Below, in pieces: positions 4,606 to 5,773 of a DNA stretch of 5,773 bases (the stretch's first letter is position 1; each line of letters begins with the position of its first letter). The DNA comes from Actinomycetes bacterium (lineage in GTDB: Bacteria; Actinomycetota; Actinomycetes; Actinomycetales; Cellulomonadaceae), in NCBI GenBank assembly GCA_023390875.1, contig JAEWCA010000303.1, positions 1 to 5,773 on the forward strand, read 5' to 3'. Below the pieces are notes generated by a model. It was given only the letters and a program-made list of their open reading frames with translations, was not told the origin of the DNA and searched no databases. The position numbers and the translations under genes are program-made.

Positions 4606-5773
4606 AGCGGGGCGGCCACTCCCCCTTCGCCTCCAGGACGTGCTGCGCGGCTGCCTCGACCTTCGCGCGGAACCCGGCGTCCGAGCGCGCGCGGCTGAGC
4701 ACCGCCGCGACCATCGCGTGCGCGACCGTCGGGTCCTTGGAGACGAGCACGAGGTCGACGCCGGCGTCGAGCGCGAGCACCGCCCGGTCACCGGGTGACC
4801 ACGCCGCGACCTGCGCGGCGCCCGACAGGTCGTCGGTCATCACGAGGCCGTCGAAGCCGAGGTCGTCGCGCAGCATCCCGTCGACGACCGTCGTCGAGAA
4901 CGCCGCGGGCGTCCCCGGGTCGATCTTGCTGTAGATCGCGGTCGACACCATGACGCACCGCGCACCCGCCTGGATGCCCGACCGGAACACGTCGACCGAC
5001 GCGTCGTCGCGCGTCGTCACCGTGTCGGTCACGCCCGCGGACGAGTCGGTGTCCTGGGCGACCCGGCCGAGCCCCGGGAAGTGCTTGACCGCGACGTCGA
5101 CGCCGGCGGCCCGCATGCCGTCCGCGAAGGCGTTCGCGTGGCTCGTCACCTGCTCCGGCGTGAAGCCGTAGTTGCGTCCCAGGGCGCCGACGGGCGGGTT
5201 CGACGCGGCGGTCGCCTGGTCGGGCACGAGGTCCATCACGGGTGCCAGGTCGAGGTCGACGCCGGCCGCCGCCAGCTCGCCGCCCCACGTCGTCGCCTGC
5301 GCGCGCAGCGACGTCGGATCGAGCGTGGCCTGGTCGACGGCCGCGGGGATGGTCGAGAAGCCCGGACCGTGGAGCACCTGCACCTGGCCGCCCTCCTGGT
5401 CGGTCGCGACGAGCAGGGGCGTGCCGTGCGTGGTGTCGTCCGAGACCAGCGCCGTGAACGAGTCGACCAGCGTGCGCGTGGGTGCGACGCCGTCGTGCGT
5501 GCGGTTCTGCAGGAACAGGTTGCCGACGTGGTCCTGCTCGATCGCGTCGGTGCTGACCTGCTGCGGGTCGGCGACGTCGACGCCCACCATGAACACCTGG
5601 CCGACCTGCTGCTCGAGCGACCAGCCGGCCCACGGGTCGTCCTGCGAGGCCGACGGGGTCGGTGTGGCGGTCGGTGTGGCGGTCGGCGCGCCCGGGACCA
5701 CGGGTGCGGGTCCGCCGGCGTCCACCGGCCGCAGGGCGAACCAGACGGCGACCGTCGACGCGGCGAGCAGGAC
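4601..5773 (-). CDS. Family 3 glycoside hydrolase (beta-N-acetylhexosaminidase-like), secreted or anchored, N-terminus beyond right edge
   Basis: 390 codons are visible and the frame is open to the window edge. The first visible residues, LLAASTVAVWFAL, are a hydrophobic segment. A Pro/Thr/Ser/Ala linker (PTATPTATPTPSAS) follows, so the protein is probably exported and anchored, acting on cell-wall or other N-acetylglucosamine-containing sugars. I therefore do not use the internal GTG at 5725 as start. Numbering from that GTG, GH3 motifs are LEQQVGQVFMVG (37-48), VATDQEGGQVQ (106-116), DLAPVMDL (159-166), RNYG (184-187), KHFPGLGR (214-221) and GLVMTDDLSG (293-302). D298 is the expected nucleophile. 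NagZ-type enzymes carry Asp-Ser-His as the acid/base dyad after KHFPG; here the aligned triplet is D225-T-D227, so His is replaced by Asp. Only the N-terminal (alpha/beta)8 domain is present, as in NagZ. Substrate is not assigned. Confidence 0.88.
   Translation of the reverse strand, partial: VLLAASTVAVWFALRPVDAGGPAPVVPGAPTATPTATPTPSASQDDPWAGWSLEQQVGQVFMVGVDVADPQQVSTDAIEQDHVGNLFLQNRTHDGVAPTRTLVDSFTALVSDDTTHGTPLLVATDQEGGQVQVLHGPGFSTIPAAVDQATLDPTSLRAQATTWGGELAAAGVDLDLAPVMDLVPDQATAASNPPVGALGRNYGFTPEQVTSHANAFADGMRAAGVDVAVKHFPGLGRVAQDTDSSAGVTDTVTTRDDASVDVFRSGIQAGARCVMVSTAIYSKIDPGTPAAFSTTVVDGMLRDDLGFDGLVMTDDLSGAAQVAAWSPGDRAVLALDAGVDLVLVSKDPTVAHAMVAAVLSRARSDAGFRAKVEAAAQHVLEAKGEWPPRS
5657..5686 (-). 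repeat. 12-bp tandem repeat in the linker coding region
   Basis: About two and a half copies of a 12-bp unit (GGTCGGTGTGGC on the plus strand) encode the alternating Thr-Pro-Thr-Ala linker between the membrane/signal segment and the catalytic domain of the glycosidase. Copy number at such repeats can vary by slippage in whole-codon steps, which would change linker length without a frameshift. Confidence 0.7.

Noticed and set aside
4786..4800. Perfect 15-bp palindrome GGTCACC-G-GGTGACC
   Set aside because: It lies within the conserved coding region of the glycosidase, and the codons explain it; nothing suggests a regulatory role there.
5657..5686. Tandem 12-bp repeats as a possible CRISPR or regulatory array
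   Set aside because: The units are too short, have no spacers, and encode a Pro/Thr linker in frame.

Overview
The window is very GC-rich DNA with GTG starts, Ala/Arg-rich proteins and two candidate leaderless promoters. It also carries a deazaflavin cofactor (F420) biosynthesis gene and an HhH-GPD repair protein of a type I associate with actinobacteria. Together these point to an actinomycete, probably in or near the Cellulomonas/Micrococcales group; the exact genus is inference.

Layout from left to right. (1) The start and N-terminal part of fbiD/cofC lies on the minus strand and runs off the left edge. (2) A short unrecognised plus-strand ORF (464-727) is followed by a strong hairpin (740-777), which probably ends transcription from both sides. 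(3) A HigBA-type toxin-antitoxin operon lies on the minus strand: a Gp49/RelE-like toxin (1470 to 1111), then an Xre-type antitoxin (1114 to 794) overlapping it by ATGA. Its control region holds a perfect 9-bp inverted repeat (1479-1502) over the probable -10 box. (4) A 253-bp divergent intergenic region leads into a plus-strand pair: a 226-aa protein I do not recognise (1724-2404), overlapping by 8 bp a 372-aa fusion of an Xre DNA-binding domain and an ImmA/IrrE zinc peptidase (2397-3515). (5) An ordinary chromosomal stretch follows: an HhH-GPD base-excision-repair-like protein (3575-4150), a YbjQ/DUF74 protein (4211-4591), and, convergent with these, a secreted or membrane-anchored family 3 glycoside hydrolase (4601 to beyond the right edge).

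Regions 3 and 4 look like a small accessory island of about 2.7 kb, set between housekeeping-type genes and pointing outward from a shared control region. The toxin-antitoxin pair is of a known type. The 226-aa protein plus Xre-ImmA fusion is the best candidate for something less described: a stress- or phage-responsive two-gene module in which the peptidase/repressor controls or activates the upstream partner. That role is inferred from gene order, overlap and family knowledge only. No CRISPR array, tRNA, rRNA, transposase or recognisable attachment site was seen.
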